From a virus: DNA of 62,229 bases. Below the pieces are notes generated by a model. That model made no database searches. It saw only the letters and a list, made by a program, of their open reading frames with translations, and was not told the origin of the DNA. The translations under genes and the position numbers were made by a program. Within the stretch, counting starts at the first letter, position 1; each line of letters opens with the position of its first letter. Positions 42,542-48,459 of this stretch are shown piece after piece. Location of the stretch: positions 1 through 62,229 of IMG/VR virus record IMGVR_UViG_3300027836_000012. One strand, written 5' to 3'.

Positions 42542-43252
42542 CTACTCAACAATATTTTCTTTAATCTTTTTTAAGATTATACTTCTCATCCTCGACTCTT
42601 GAAATCTGCGGTACCTATCAGCTAAGGGAATCCAAGGTTCCCAACTAGTCGATGTTGCACAGGATACAGAGTACCTACGTAGTTCTGGATCCATTTTAAA
42701 TCTCACAAACTTTACATGCTCATCGGTGTTAAACGTAAAATAGGCTAACGGCTCATCTTTTTCAATTGTTAGTTCTTTAATACCCTGCCCCATCATAAAC
42801 TCGATGTTTACTGCACGGAACCATTTTCCAATATTGTATCTTCCTGGCACAATGTTAGCTTGACTTGCCCACTGTGGCGTTTCCAACCAAGGAGAAGTCA
42901 TTGTAACAGAAATATCTGCATCAGAAAAGAAAATTGGTGTAATACCATACTCTAGTAAGAACCTATCTTTGATATTAGGTTGTCTTACAGTTTGTGCAGT
43001 CATACCATTTTTACTAGGAGTTACATTACCCTGCTCATCAAACAGGAAAGTGGATGCTAGTGGATTTTTAAATTCTAATGTATTCTTAGTTAGATTTTTA
43101 AATGCCGGGCAGTAAAACATACTGTCCCATTTGTCCACAGTTGTTTTTTGTTCTATCTGTTTGTCAAATACACTTATTGGATCGGCATACAACATGTTCC
43201 AATCAATATTTCCAAATTCGTAATTTGGTGCCCAGTATACAGTTATTGACAT
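42542..43252 (-). CDS. Conserved phage-type hypothetical protein (236 aa)
   Basis: MSITVYWAPNYEFGNIDW opening, beta-rich centre (GITPIFFSDADISVTMTSPW) and a basic helix at the end. Similar proteins are frequent in T4-like marine phages; function unknown. Lies between tRNA-Thr and the small 45-aa gene. Confidence 0.65.
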   Translation of the reverse strand: MSITVYWAPNYEFGNIDWNMLYADPISVFDKQIEQKTTVDKWDSMFYCPAFKNLTKNTLEFKNPLASTFLFDEQGNVTPSKNGMTAQTVRQPNIKDRFLLEYGITPIFFSDADISVTMTSPWLETPQWASQANIVPGRYNIGKWFRAVNIEFMMGQGIKELTIEKDEPLAYFTFNTDEHVKFVRFKMDPELRRYSVSCATSTSWEPWIPLADRYRRFQESRMRSIILKKIKENIVE

Positions 43253-43267
43253 AAAGACTCTTTAAAA

Positions 43268-43342
43268 TGGTGCCCCCACTATGATTTGAACACAGGACCT
43301 GCCGCTTACAAGGCGGCTGCTCTACCACTGAGCTATAAGGGC
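43268..43342 (-). tRNA. tRNA-Thr(UGU)
   Basis: Acceptor GCCCTTA/TGGGGGC, CCA encoded, anticodon arm CCGCC-TTGTAAG-CGGCA. Reads ACA. Confidence 0.92.
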
Positions 43343-43394
43343 AAATTTATTACACACTACTTATCACACCATACATTGTGTGTAATGGTGTTTG

Positions 43395-43470
43395 TGGTGG
43401 AGGTGACAAGGATCGAACTTGCTACATCCTGCTTGCAAAGCAGGCGCTCTCCCAAATGAGCTACACCCCC
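43395..43470 (-). tRNA. tRNA-Ala(UGC)
   Basis: Acceptor GGGGGTG/CACCTCC, CCA encoded, anticodon arm CCTGC-TTTGCAA-GCAGG. Confidence 0.93.
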
Positions 43471-43475
43471 AAAAC

Positions 43476-43551
43476 TGGTTGCGGGGCTTGGATTTGAACC
43501 AAGGACGGCAAAGGCTTATGAGACCTCGCTGGTGACCGGACCCTCCCCGCG
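43476..43551 (-). tRNA. Initiator tRNA-fMet(CAU)
   Basis: Acceptor starts CGCGGGG and ends CCCCGCA A CCA, leaving the C1-A72 mismatch that marks bacterial initiator tRNAs. Anticodon loop CTCATAA. The three G-C pairs usual at the bottom of the initiator anticodon stem are only partly kept (GAGGT/GCCTT), and the D arm is short. Pairs functionally with the IF-1 gene at 16935. Confidence 0.85.
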
Positions 43552-43559
43552 GCAACTAT

Positions 43560-43736
43560 TTATTCTGGTGTTTTACTTTTACTTTTACTATTGGTTCTAC
43601 GTGCAGATTCTGCAGATAGTTCTGCTTCAATCATTGCACGTTTCCATGCATTACGATCTTCTATATTGCGAAATCCTGTGGATGCTAACATCATTTTAGT
43701 TAGCCCACTCATTTTATACGCTGAAGTTGGTTTCAT
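43560..43736 (-). CDS. Small phage protein (58 aa)
   Basis: ATG 43736 with AAAGGAAA upstream; MKPTSAYKMSGLTKMML opening and a basic tail rich in Ser and Lys. A small protein with this opening is common in T4-like phages. Divergent from the SGNH gene. Function unknown. Confidence 0.65.
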   Translation of the reverse strand: MKPTSAYKMSGLTKMMLASTGFRNIEDRNAWKRAMIEAELSAESARRTNSKSKSKTPE

Positions 43737-43747
43737 TTTTTTTCCTT

Positions 43748-43755
43748 TATAAATA
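43748..43755 (+). promoter_or_regulatory. Late promoter motif TATAAATA
   Basis: Plus-strand TATAAATA, then TTAG and ATG 43760. Confidence 0.7.
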
Positions 43756-43759
43756 TTAG

Positions 43760-44542
43760 ATGCAATTTTTTAATCGACGAATACACGATCGAAGGAACTG
43801 TTATTTTAACTGGTGTCCTTCTGATAATCTGGAAGCATATAAAGAAGAAGGACAATACGGCCCTAATCCTTATACACCTACCTCATTTGGTTATCAATTT
43901 AACAGTTACGGATTTAGATGTGACGAATTTAATTTACCTAGTCCTTTACCGATACTGTTTCTTGGATGTAGCTTTACTGAAGGTACAGGAGTACCTAAGG
44001 AAGCAACCTGGGCTTATCAAATACTTGAAAAGATTCGAGCAAAAACAGGCAAGGATATACCATACTGGAACTTTGCAGTGGGTGCCGCTGGCATAGATAC
44101 TCAAGCATCATTTTTATCTGAGCACGGTGATGCTATAAGACCCCGTCATATAATCTTTATGCGGCCGCCTTGGACTAGAAGACAAATTGTCAAACCGTCC
44201 GGCGAAATAGTTGACTGGATGCCAGGACACCACGGGCACGAAAGTTTTGAGCCGTTATTAGTAGACGAACAAAACGCTCTATTTCAAGCTGACCGTAGTT
44301 TATGTATTCTAGACTTATTAGCAGAGAAATACAACGCCTACATTCATTATTGTTCTTGGTCGCTCAAAGTTGAAGATTCTAAAATAGATCCTTTTATTAA
44401 TAAGTATCGACGTTTTAGAAAAATAAATTTTAAATTTCCTGACAAAGTTGATAATGGGAGGGACAACATGCACCCCGGACCTCAAACTCATAAAATAGTT
44501 GCAGATCAAATGTGGGAACACGATCTCAAACATTACTTTTAA
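43760..44542 (+). CDS. SGNH-hydrolase-like protein (260 aa)
   Basis: ILFLGCSFTEGTGVP near residues 65-79 is the GDSL block I with Cys in place of Asp before the Ser71 nucleophile. GAAGIDTQ and a C-terminal DNMHPGPQTH (His block V) complete the pattern. Related in design to the partial gene at the left edge. Alone on the plus strand, with a late promoter at its start. Confidence 0.75.
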   Translation: MQFFNRRIHDRRNCYFNWCPSDNLEAYKEEGQYGPNPYTPTSFGYQFNSYGFRCDEFNLPSPLPILFLGCSFTEGTGVPKEATWAYQILEKIRAKTGKDIPYWNFAVGAAGIDTQASFLSEHGDAIRPRHIIFMRPPWTRRQIVKPSGEIVDWMPGHHGHESFEPLLVDEQNALFQADRSLCILDLLAEKYNAYIHYCSWSLKVEDSKIDPFINKYRRFRKINFKFPDKVDNGRDNMHPGPQTHKIVADQMWEHDLKHYF

Positions 44543-44543
44543 T

Positions 44544-44619
44544 TGGCTCCCCAGCGTGGGATCGAACCACGGACACCTTGATTAACAGTCAAGTGCAACT
44601 ACCGCTGTGCTACTGGGGA
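44544..44619 (-). tRNA. tRNA-Asn(GUU)
   Basis: Acceptor TCCCCAG/CTGGGGA, CCA encoded, anticodon arm CTTGA-CTGTTAA-TCAAG. Confidence 0.93.
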
Positions 44620-44625
44620 ATAATA

Positions 44626-44778
44626 CTAACTTGGAATAATATGTGGAATGTAGGGAACTGCTCTTGGTCCACCATACAGTTGTTCAAAAAGTTTTTTAGC
44701 CTCTTGCGGTGTATCCGCATAGATTCTTTTCTTTTCTTCACCTTGTGGTGTTCTAACAGTTGTTTCATACATTGGCAT
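44626..44778 (-). CDS. Small protein (50 aa)
   Basis: Start at ATG 44778 (MPMYETTVRTPQGEEKK) with AAAGGAA upstream; the longer frame would read through tRNA-Ser. Helix AKKLFEQLYGG then a proline-rich end. Unknown function. Confidence 0.6.
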   Translation of the reverse strand: MPMYETTVRTPQGEEKKRIYADTPQEAKKLFEQLYGGPRAVPYIPHIIPS

Positions 44779-44794
44779 ATTGCGTTCCTTTATG

Positions 44795-44880
44795 TGGCGG
44801 AAGACCGGGGACTCGAACCCCGAAACCGTTGCCGATCGACGGCTTAGCAAGCCGCTCCAATACCATTATGGGAGTCTTCC
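44795..44880 (-). tRNA. tRNA-Ser(GCU)
   Basis: Acceptor GGAAGAC/GTCTTCC, CCA encoded, anticodon arm GCGGC-TTGCTAA-GCCGT and a long class II variable arm. Confidence 0.92.
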
Positions 44881-44888
44881 TTTAACTA

Positions 44889-44973
44889 TGGTGCGAGTAG
44901 CCGGGGTCGAACCGGCATGCCTTTCGACGAGAGATTTTAAGTCTCTTGAGTATACCAATTTCTCCATACTCGC
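44889..44973 (-). tRNA. tRNA-Leu(UAA)
   Basis: Acceptor GCGAGTA/TACTCGC, CCA encoded, anticodon arm AGAGA-CTTAAAA-TCTCT, long variable arm. Confidence 0.93.
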
Positions 44974-44978
44974 ATGTT

Positions 44979-45068
44979 TGGTGGAAGCGGTGAGATTCGA
45001 ACTCACGGACCCTTTCGAGCCGACAGTTTTCAAGACTGTTGCAATAAGCCGGACTCTGCCACGCTTCC
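44979..45068 (-). tRNA. tRNA-Ser(UGA)
   Basis: Acceptor GGAAGCG/CGCTTCC, CCA encoded, anticodon arm ACAGT-CTTGAAA-ACTGT, long variable arm. Confidence 0.93.
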
Positions 45069-45075
45069 TTATTAC

Positions 45076-45164
45076 TGGTGGAGATGATAGGATTCGAACC
45101 TATTGCGTTTCTTAAGTACCGGATTTACAGTCCGGGGCCACTCCACCATCGTAGCCGCATCTCC
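45076..45164 (-). tRNA. tRNA-Tyr(GUA)
   Basis: Acceptor GGAGATG/CATCTCC, CCA encoded, anticodon arm CCGGA-CTGTAAA-TCCGG, bacterial-type long variable arm. Confidence 0.93.
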
Positions 45165-45170
45165 ATATAT

Positions 45171-45254
45171 TGGTGCCCAGGGAGAGACTCGAACTCTCAA
45201 TCCTTGCGGCAGTGGCTTCTAAGACCACCGTGTATACCATTCCACCACCTGGGC
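45171..45254 (-). tRNA. tRNA-Leu(UAG)
   Basis: Acceptor GCCCAGG/CCTGGGC, CCA encoded, anticodon arm GTGGT-CTTAGAA-GCCAC, long variable arm. Confidence 0.93.
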
Positions 45255-45263
45255 AATAAACTT

Positions 45264-45410
45264 TCCATTGTTAAGTGTTATGTGCAAATTCTGAGATAGT
45301 CGCTAAACATACTCAATGCCGATGCAGTTATTTCAGGATCAGTCGCCGGCAGCTTTGACCCGAATAGTGTAAGCGTCCCTACACGATACCTTATAACACT
45401 TAACAATGGA
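45264..45410 (-). repeat. Hairpin-bounded spacer element (18-bp inverted repeat)
   Basis: Perfect 18-nt inverted repeat TCCATTGTTAAGTGTTAT (45264-45281) and its inverse (45393-45410), enclosing about 110 nt with no gene. The right arm includes the CCA end of tRNA-Glu. May guide processing or be an independent RNA. Confidence 0.65.
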
Positions 45411-45481
45411 GACGCTACGGGGAATCGAACCCCGCTTGCCAGGATGAAAACCTAGTGTCCTAACCGATAGACGATAGCGTC
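45407..45481 (-). tRNA. tRNA-Glu(UUC)
   Basis: Acceptor GACGCTA/TAGCGTC, CCA encoded, anticodon arm CTAGG-TTTTCAT-CCTGG. Its 3' end is inside the 18-bp inverted repeat. Confidence 0.92.
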
Positions 45482-45541
45482 ATTGCTAAATTAAATTTTT
45501 AAAGAACATTTTATGCAACTGTTTTATCAGCGCATGTATGT

Positions 45542-45570
45542 ATTATATAGTATACCACATTGTTTGTCAA
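45542..45570 (-). promoter_or_regulatory. Sigma70-type promoter within the tRNA array
   Basis: Minus-strand TTGACA, 17-nt spacer, TATAAT; would drive tRNA-Glu and genes beyond. Confidence 0.8.
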
Positions 45571-45599
45571 CAACATTTTGAACTATTTTTAAACTATTT

Positions 45600-45673
45600 T
45601 GGTGCTCTTAGAAAGAATCGAACTTTCATTACCTCCATACCAAAGAGGCGGTCTACCATTTACCTATAAGAGC
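45600..45673 (-). tRNA. tRNA-Thr(GGU)
   Basis: Acceptor GCTCTTA/TAAGAGC, CCA encoded, anticodon arm CCTCT-TTGGTAT-GGAGG. Confidence 0.9.
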
Positions 45674-45674
45674 A

Positions 45675-45749
45675 TGGCCGGGCTTGAGAGGATCGAACTC
45701 CCACCGTCGGTTTCGAAGACCGAAATGATATCCATTTCACCAAAGCCCG
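45675..45749 (-). tRNA. tRNA-Arg(UCG)
   Basis: Acceptor CGGGCTT/AAGCCCG, CCA encoded, anticodon arm TCGGT-CTTCGAA-ACCGA. One nt from tRNA-Thr(GGU). Confidence 0.92.
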
Positions 45750-45755
45750 AATGTG

Positions 45756-45832
45756 TGGTACCCCGTGTCTGATTCGAACAGACAGCCAACTCCTTTTGAG
45801 AGAATCCGCACTACCAATTAGCGTAACGGGGC
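45756..45832 (-). tRNA. tRNA with CAA anticodon (Leu by code, class I shape)
   Basis: Acceptor GCCCCGT/ACGGGGT, CCA encoded, perfect T arm. Best anticodon arm ATTCT-CTCAAAA-GGAGT gives CAA (UUG codon, Leu). The variable region is only about five nt, whereas Leu tRNAs normally have a long arm, so the amino acid is uncertain. Confidence 0.7.
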
Positions 45833-45839
45833 ATAAATA
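45832..45839 (+). promoter_or_regulatory. Late promoter motif CATAAATA
   Basis: Plus-strand CATAAATA followed by TTTTT and GTG 45845. Confidence 0.55.
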
Positions 45840-45844
45840 TTTTT

Positions 45845-46009
45845 GTGAAGACTTACGAACACATAACTCCGCAAGGATTATATTTTCATCTTTGTTTGTA
45901 CGAAGGTGTATGTTGCGTTATGGTACAAGATGTGTACGATAACACTTACTTTGAAATGCAATACTTCACTAATGTTAACAAGGCATTGCGCTTTATTAAC
46001 AATCTTTAA
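45845..46009 (+). CDS. Small protein, GTG start (54 aa)
   Basis: Frame KTYEHITPQGLYFHLCLYEG, then a Tyr/Phe-rich middle and NKALRFINNL end at TAA 46009. Start taken as GTG 45845 because a late promoter motif ends 5 nt before it. Plus-strand gene between minus-strand tRNAs. Function unknown. Confidence 0.55.
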   Translation: MKTYEHITPQGLYFHLCLYEGVCCVMVQDVYDNTYFEMQYFTNVNKALRFINNL

Positions 46010-46010
46010 T

Positions 46011-46102
46011 TGGTACCAGCGGAGGGGATCGAACCCTCTCAAGAACGCTAATCTGGCGCTAAAAGGTTTATAAAACCTCTCTGACTTCCAAGTCTCGCTG
46101 GC
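46011..46102 (-). tRNA. tRNA-Ile(UAU) with long variable arm
   Basis: Acceptor GCCAGCG/CGCTGGT, CCA encoded, anticodon arm GAGGT-TTTATAA-ACCTT (reads AUA). Unusual: the D arm is very short (ACT-TGGA-AGT) and the variable region forms a hairpin (GCGC...GCGT), as in class II tRNAs. Amino acid identity therefore not certain. Confidence 0.75.
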
Positions 46103-46110
46103 AATTTAAT

Positions 46111-46184
46111 TGGGTTGAACCGGGGAATCGAACCCTCTCTAACTGTTTCACAGACAGTTGTGCGACCACTACACTAGGAACAAC
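46111..46184 (-). tRNA. tRNA-His(GUG)
   Basis: Anticodon arm ACTGT-CTGTGAA-ACAGT. The extra 5' G (46184) faces discriminator C, the His identity pair. Acceptor has two adjacent T-T mismatches. CCA encoded. Confidence 0.88.
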
Positions 46185-46190
46185 ATTGAT

Positions 46191-46311
46191 TGGCCCCGCC
46201 CCGTGGATTCGAACCACGATCTCGTCCTTGACATGGAATGTTGTATATTGCTGACTGTATCCTTGACAGGATAACCTTTATATACGTGTGCTACCATTAC
46301 ACCAAAGCGGG
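46191..46311 (-). tRNA. tRNA-Asp(GUC) interrupted by a 47-nt insert
   Basis: Removing 46237-46283 leaves a perfect tRNA: acceptor CCCGCTT/GGGCGGG, D stem GTG/CAC, anticodon arm CGTCC-ATGTCAA-GGACG, T stem CGTGG/CCACG, CCA encoded. The insert splits the 5' side of the anticodon stem and itself contains an anticodon-arm-like hairpin (TATCC TGTCAA GGATA). It may be an unusual intron or an inactivating insertion. A separate intact tRNA-Asp lies at 47415. Confidence 0.8.
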
Positions 46312-46318
46312 AAAAGTT

Positions 46319-46393
46319 TGGTAGTTCCTACAAGGTTTGAACTTGTGACCTTCACGATGTCAACGTACTGCTCTACCGCTGAGCTAAGGAACT
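46319..46393 (-). tRNA. tRNA-Val(GAC)
   Basis: Acceptor AGTTCCT/AGGAACT, CCA encoded, anticodon loop TTGACAT. Confidence 0.9.
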
Positions 46394-46404
46394 AAAGATT
46401 GAAT

Positions 46405-46596
46405 TTATTTTCTATGTTCTAATATCTCTAGAACACGGTTAATAAGATTGCTGCCAGTGTGCGTGAATACACATGGCAGGAGAGAATGAATAAGAAAAGC
46501 TAATGCAGCCATAAAACTATAGCATGATAGTTTTACAGCTACTTTTAGATGCGATAGGTAATTAGAACCTATCTCTTTTAAATGATTACACTGCAT
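46405..46596 (-). CDS. Small membrane protein, DUF6356-like
   Basis: Start at ATG 46596 (MQCNHLKEIGSNYLSH), overlapping the panD stop by 11 nt. A hydrophobic segment (SFMAALAFLIHSLLPCVF) then THTGSNLI, matching a family of small phage/proteobacterial membrane proteins with a HAFxPFxFxxTGS signature. Function unknown. Confidence 0.7.
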   Translation of the reverse strand: MQCNHLKEIGSNYLSHLKVAVKLSCYSFMAALAFLIHSLLPCVFTHTGSNLINRVLEILEHRK

Positions 46597-46957
46597 CAAA
46601 TTTAATATCACCTGTCATTACTTCAGTGACGTGATTTTGATTATCAACAAATACAGTTCGATGTGTTGCAGTTTCACCGGGTTGAAGTGTAACCATACTT
46701 AGTACCACTACAAGATCGTTTGGTTGAAATAATCTACTAGGTGGCCCGTTGAGAATTATCTCACCATCCTTGCCGGGAATAACATAGGTTTCCCAATGAG
46801 CGGCATTACTTAGATTATTTACATGAACATATTCAAATGCTTCAATGCCTGCTGCCTTCATTAGTTTTTCATCGATAGTAATACTACCGATATAATTTAA
46901 ATTGGCATCAGTGACTGCAACTCGATGTAGTTTTGCTTTAATAAATGATTTTAACAT
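46586..46957 (-). CDS. panD: Aspartate 1-decarboxylase (PanD)
   Basis: 123 residues, usual length. KLHRVAVTDANLNYIGSITID carries the self-cleavage site Gly24-Ser25 that forms the pyruvoyl cofactor; ILNGPPSRLFQPNDLVVVLS matches the later conserved part. Converts aspartate to beta-alanine for pantothenate and coenzyme A. An unusual phage gene placed inside a tRNA array; fits with the acyl-lipid genes elsewhere. Own promoter at 46979. Confidence 0.93.
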   Translation of the reverse strand: MLKSFIKAKLHRVAVTDANLNYIGSITIDEKLMKAAGIEAFEYVHVNNLSNAAHWETYVIPGKDGEIILNGPPSRLFQPNDLVVVLSMVTLQPGETATHRTVFVDNQNHVTEVMTGDIKFDAV

Positions 46958-46978
46958 AGTGTAGACCTTCCTTACATT

Positions 46979-47007
46979 TATATAGTGTTAGTATACAACG
47001 CTGTCAA
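46979..47007 (-). promoter_or_regulatory. Sigma70-type promoter of panD
   Basis: Minus-strand TTGACA, 17-nt spacer, TATATA, 22 nt upstream of ATG 46957. Confidence 0.75.
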
Positions 47008-47018
47008 CAAATCTTGAA

Positions 47019-47092
47019 TGGAGCGGGTAGCGAGAATCGAACTCGCGAATAAACCTTGGCAAGGTTTCAGGTTACCATTACATCATACCCGC
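47019..47092 (-). tRNA. tRNA-Gly(GCC)
   Basis: Acceptor GCGGGTA/TACCCGC, CCA encoded, anticodon arm AAACC-TTGCCAA-GGTTT. Confidence 0.93.
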
Positions 47093-47097
47093 ATTAT

Positions 47098-47171
47098 TGG
47101 CGTACCTCCAGGGACTCGAACCCCGACGAACAGTTTTGGAGACTGTCATGCTGCCATTACATTAGAGATAC
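47098..47171 (-). tRNA. tRNA-Trp(CCA)
   Basis: Acceptor GTATCTC/GAGGTAC, CCA encoded, anticodon arm ACAGT-CTCCAAA-ACTGT. Confidence 0.93.
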
Positions 47172-47376
47172 ATTATTCTGTGTAAGCTACAACTTCCACG
47201 TCGCCCTTACTTGAGTTGCACACCCTGTCATTGCGTTTTGATATCTGCGTAGTTGCAATTCTACTCAGCGGTTCGAGTCCATGTTACGTCTTTGGAATCC
47301 TTCTTAACGGTTGGCCGCCCCCGGCCCCTATAACGCCGAGCCAGCGACACAGATAACGTTCTGTGCTAACGGGATT
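47172..47376 (-). other. Non-coding spacer of 205 nt
   Basis: No gene seen. GC-rich centre (GGCCGCCCCCGGCC on the plus strand) and short inverted repeats near the ends (TCTGTGT/ACACAGA), so it may fold like the other hairpin-bounded spacers. Confidence 0.4.
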
Positions 47377-47413
47377 TGGCGCACCGTAGGGGACTTGAAC
47401 CCCTGGCGCAAAA
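47377..47413 (-). pseudogene. tRNA 3'-end fragment (T arm, acceptor strand, CCA)
   Basis: Minus strand AGGGG-TTCAAGT-CCCCT, then ACGGTGC-G-CCA, but no 5' half: tRNA-Asp begins immediately on the other side. A remnant of a displaced tRNA or a recombination scar. Confidence 0.75.
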
Positions 47414-47414
47414 T

Positions 47415-47489
47415 TGGCGGTCTCAACGAGAATCGAACTCGTCCCTACGGCGTGACAGGCCATTATACTAACCGATATACTATGAGACC
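47415..47489 (-). tRNA. tRNA-Asp(GUC)
   Basis: Acceptor GGTCTCA/TGAGACC, CCA encoded, anticodon arm ATGGC-CTGTCAC-GCCGT. Its 5' end overlaps the stop of the HNH gene by 10 nt. Confidence 0.93.
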
Positions 47490-47863
47490 AATTTTTTCTT
47501 ACTCATTCGCAACCTACCTTCTTCACTGGCATTTTTAACTCCCCAGGTGTCAGTCTGAGTATGACAGTTAGGACATAAGTAACGATAGTTTTCAATCACA
47601 TCATTGGAATTATTACCATCAATATGATCAATTTGTAAAACGATGGGGTTGCCGTTCCACTCGCTTATACCACAACAAGAACACTTATATGGCGTGTTGC
47701 GTTTAAAGTAAGTTTTTGCATTGTTCTTTGTGTAATTGCCAGAAGCAATAGCTTCATTTAGTCTATGTTCAATCTGACAGGGACTACAACAATACTTTCC
47801 AGACTTTTGCGATGGCATCCATCTAAATTCTTTTTCGCAGTTAATACAGTTAGCAATTGGCAT
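47480..47863 (-). CDS. HNH endonuclease with zinc fingers
   Basis: 127 residues: N-terminal CINCEKEF and CCSPCQIEH zinc site, then CSCCGISEWNG, LQIDHIDGNNSND and YLCPNCHTQTDT, the full HNH nuclease core with zinc-binding CxxC pairs. Typical free-standing homing endonuclease, here inserted against tRNA-Asp and a tRNA fragment, which may mark its target. Confidence 0.88.
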   Translation of the reverse strand: MPIANCINCEKEFRWMPSQKSGKYCCSPCQIEHRLNEAIASGNYTKNNAKTYFKRNTPYKCSCCGISEWNGNPIVLQIDHIDGNNSNDVIENYRYLCPNCHTQTDTWGVKNASEEGRLRMSKKKLVS

Positions 47864-47940
47864 AGGTTAGTTCTCCTAACTTTATTTAGCCAATCTAACC
47901 AACTGATCTAACGGTGCATAAATTTACTTATGAAAACAAT

Positions 47941-48014
47941 TGGTACCCAGAACAGGAATTGAACCTGTAATGACCGGTTATCAGCCGATTGTTATACCAT
48001 TTAACTATCCGGGT
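47941..48014 (-). tRNA. tRNA-Ile(GAU)
   Basis: Acceptor ACCCGGA/TCTGGGT, CCA encoded, anticodon loop CTGATAA. Confidence 0.92.
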
Positions 48015-48019
48015 ATATT

Positions 48020-48094
48020 TGGTGGTAATGGAAAGAGTCGAACTTTCACTGGACACCGTATGAAGGTGGTGCACTACCGTTATGCTACATTACC
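48020..48094 (-). tRNA. tRNA with CAU anticodon (elongator Met, or Ile2)
   Basis: Acceptor GGTAATG/CATTACC is fully paired, so not an initiator; anticodon arm CCACC-TTCATAC-GGTGT, CCA encoded. Met is the simplest reading; lysidine-modified Ile(AUA) cannot be excluded, but a UAU tRNA exists at 46011. Confidence 0.88.
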
Positions 48095-48220
48095 ATAGAA
48101 AAACACACTCGGCTCTCCTTACAACCTTGTTCCTGTCAATTCAGGATGAAACTGGATGAACCCAGTGGCTCCCCTTGGTTGTTTGTATCTGTCAATTCAG
48201 ATTGAAAGTATGTTTATCTA
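48095..48220 (-). repeat. Spacer with twin hairpins sharing one loop
   Basis: Two hairpins, CCTG-TCAATT-CAGG and ATCTG-TCAATT-CAGAT, have the same loop but different stems. Imperfect inverted arms near the ends (CCATAGA.../...TCTATGG) would close the spacer. No coding frame. Confidence 0.45.
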
Positions 48221-48294
48221 TGGTAGGGGCACAGAGAATCGAACTCTGATTAATAGGTTAAAAGCCTACTACTTTGCCGTTAAGTTATACCCCC
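48221..48294 (-). tRNA. tRNA-Lys(UUU)
   Basis: Acceptor GGGGGTA/TGCCCCT, CCA encoded, anticodon arm GTAGG-CTTTTAA-CCTAT. Confidence 0.9.
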
Positions 48295-48297
48295 ATA

Positions 48298-48373
48298 TGG
48301 TCCACAGCGTCAGATTTGAACTGACACCTCATCGGTTAAGAGCCGAGTACGCTACCGTTAACGCCAGCTGTGG
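48298..48373 (-). tRNA. tRNA-Lys(CUU)
   Basis: Acceptor CCACAGC/GCTGTGG, CCA encoded, anticodon loop CTCTTAA between CTCGG-type stem arms. Confidence 0.9.
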
Positions 48374-48459
48374 ATGGATCGTAAATATTTTCTTTTACGT
48401 GCCATCCAGGACCATACGGGGGTCTAGGATGACACTACAGTTTACCTGTACGTTTCATG

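Noticed and set aside
44815-45299. Plus-strand frames across the tRNA cluster (for example 44780-45115 and 45078-45299)
   Set aside because: They read through several tRNA genes in antisense; protein-like composition is an artefact of repeated tRNA sequence.
46237-46283. Group I intron in tRNA-Asp
   Set aside because: 47 nt is far below group I size and no core motifs are present.
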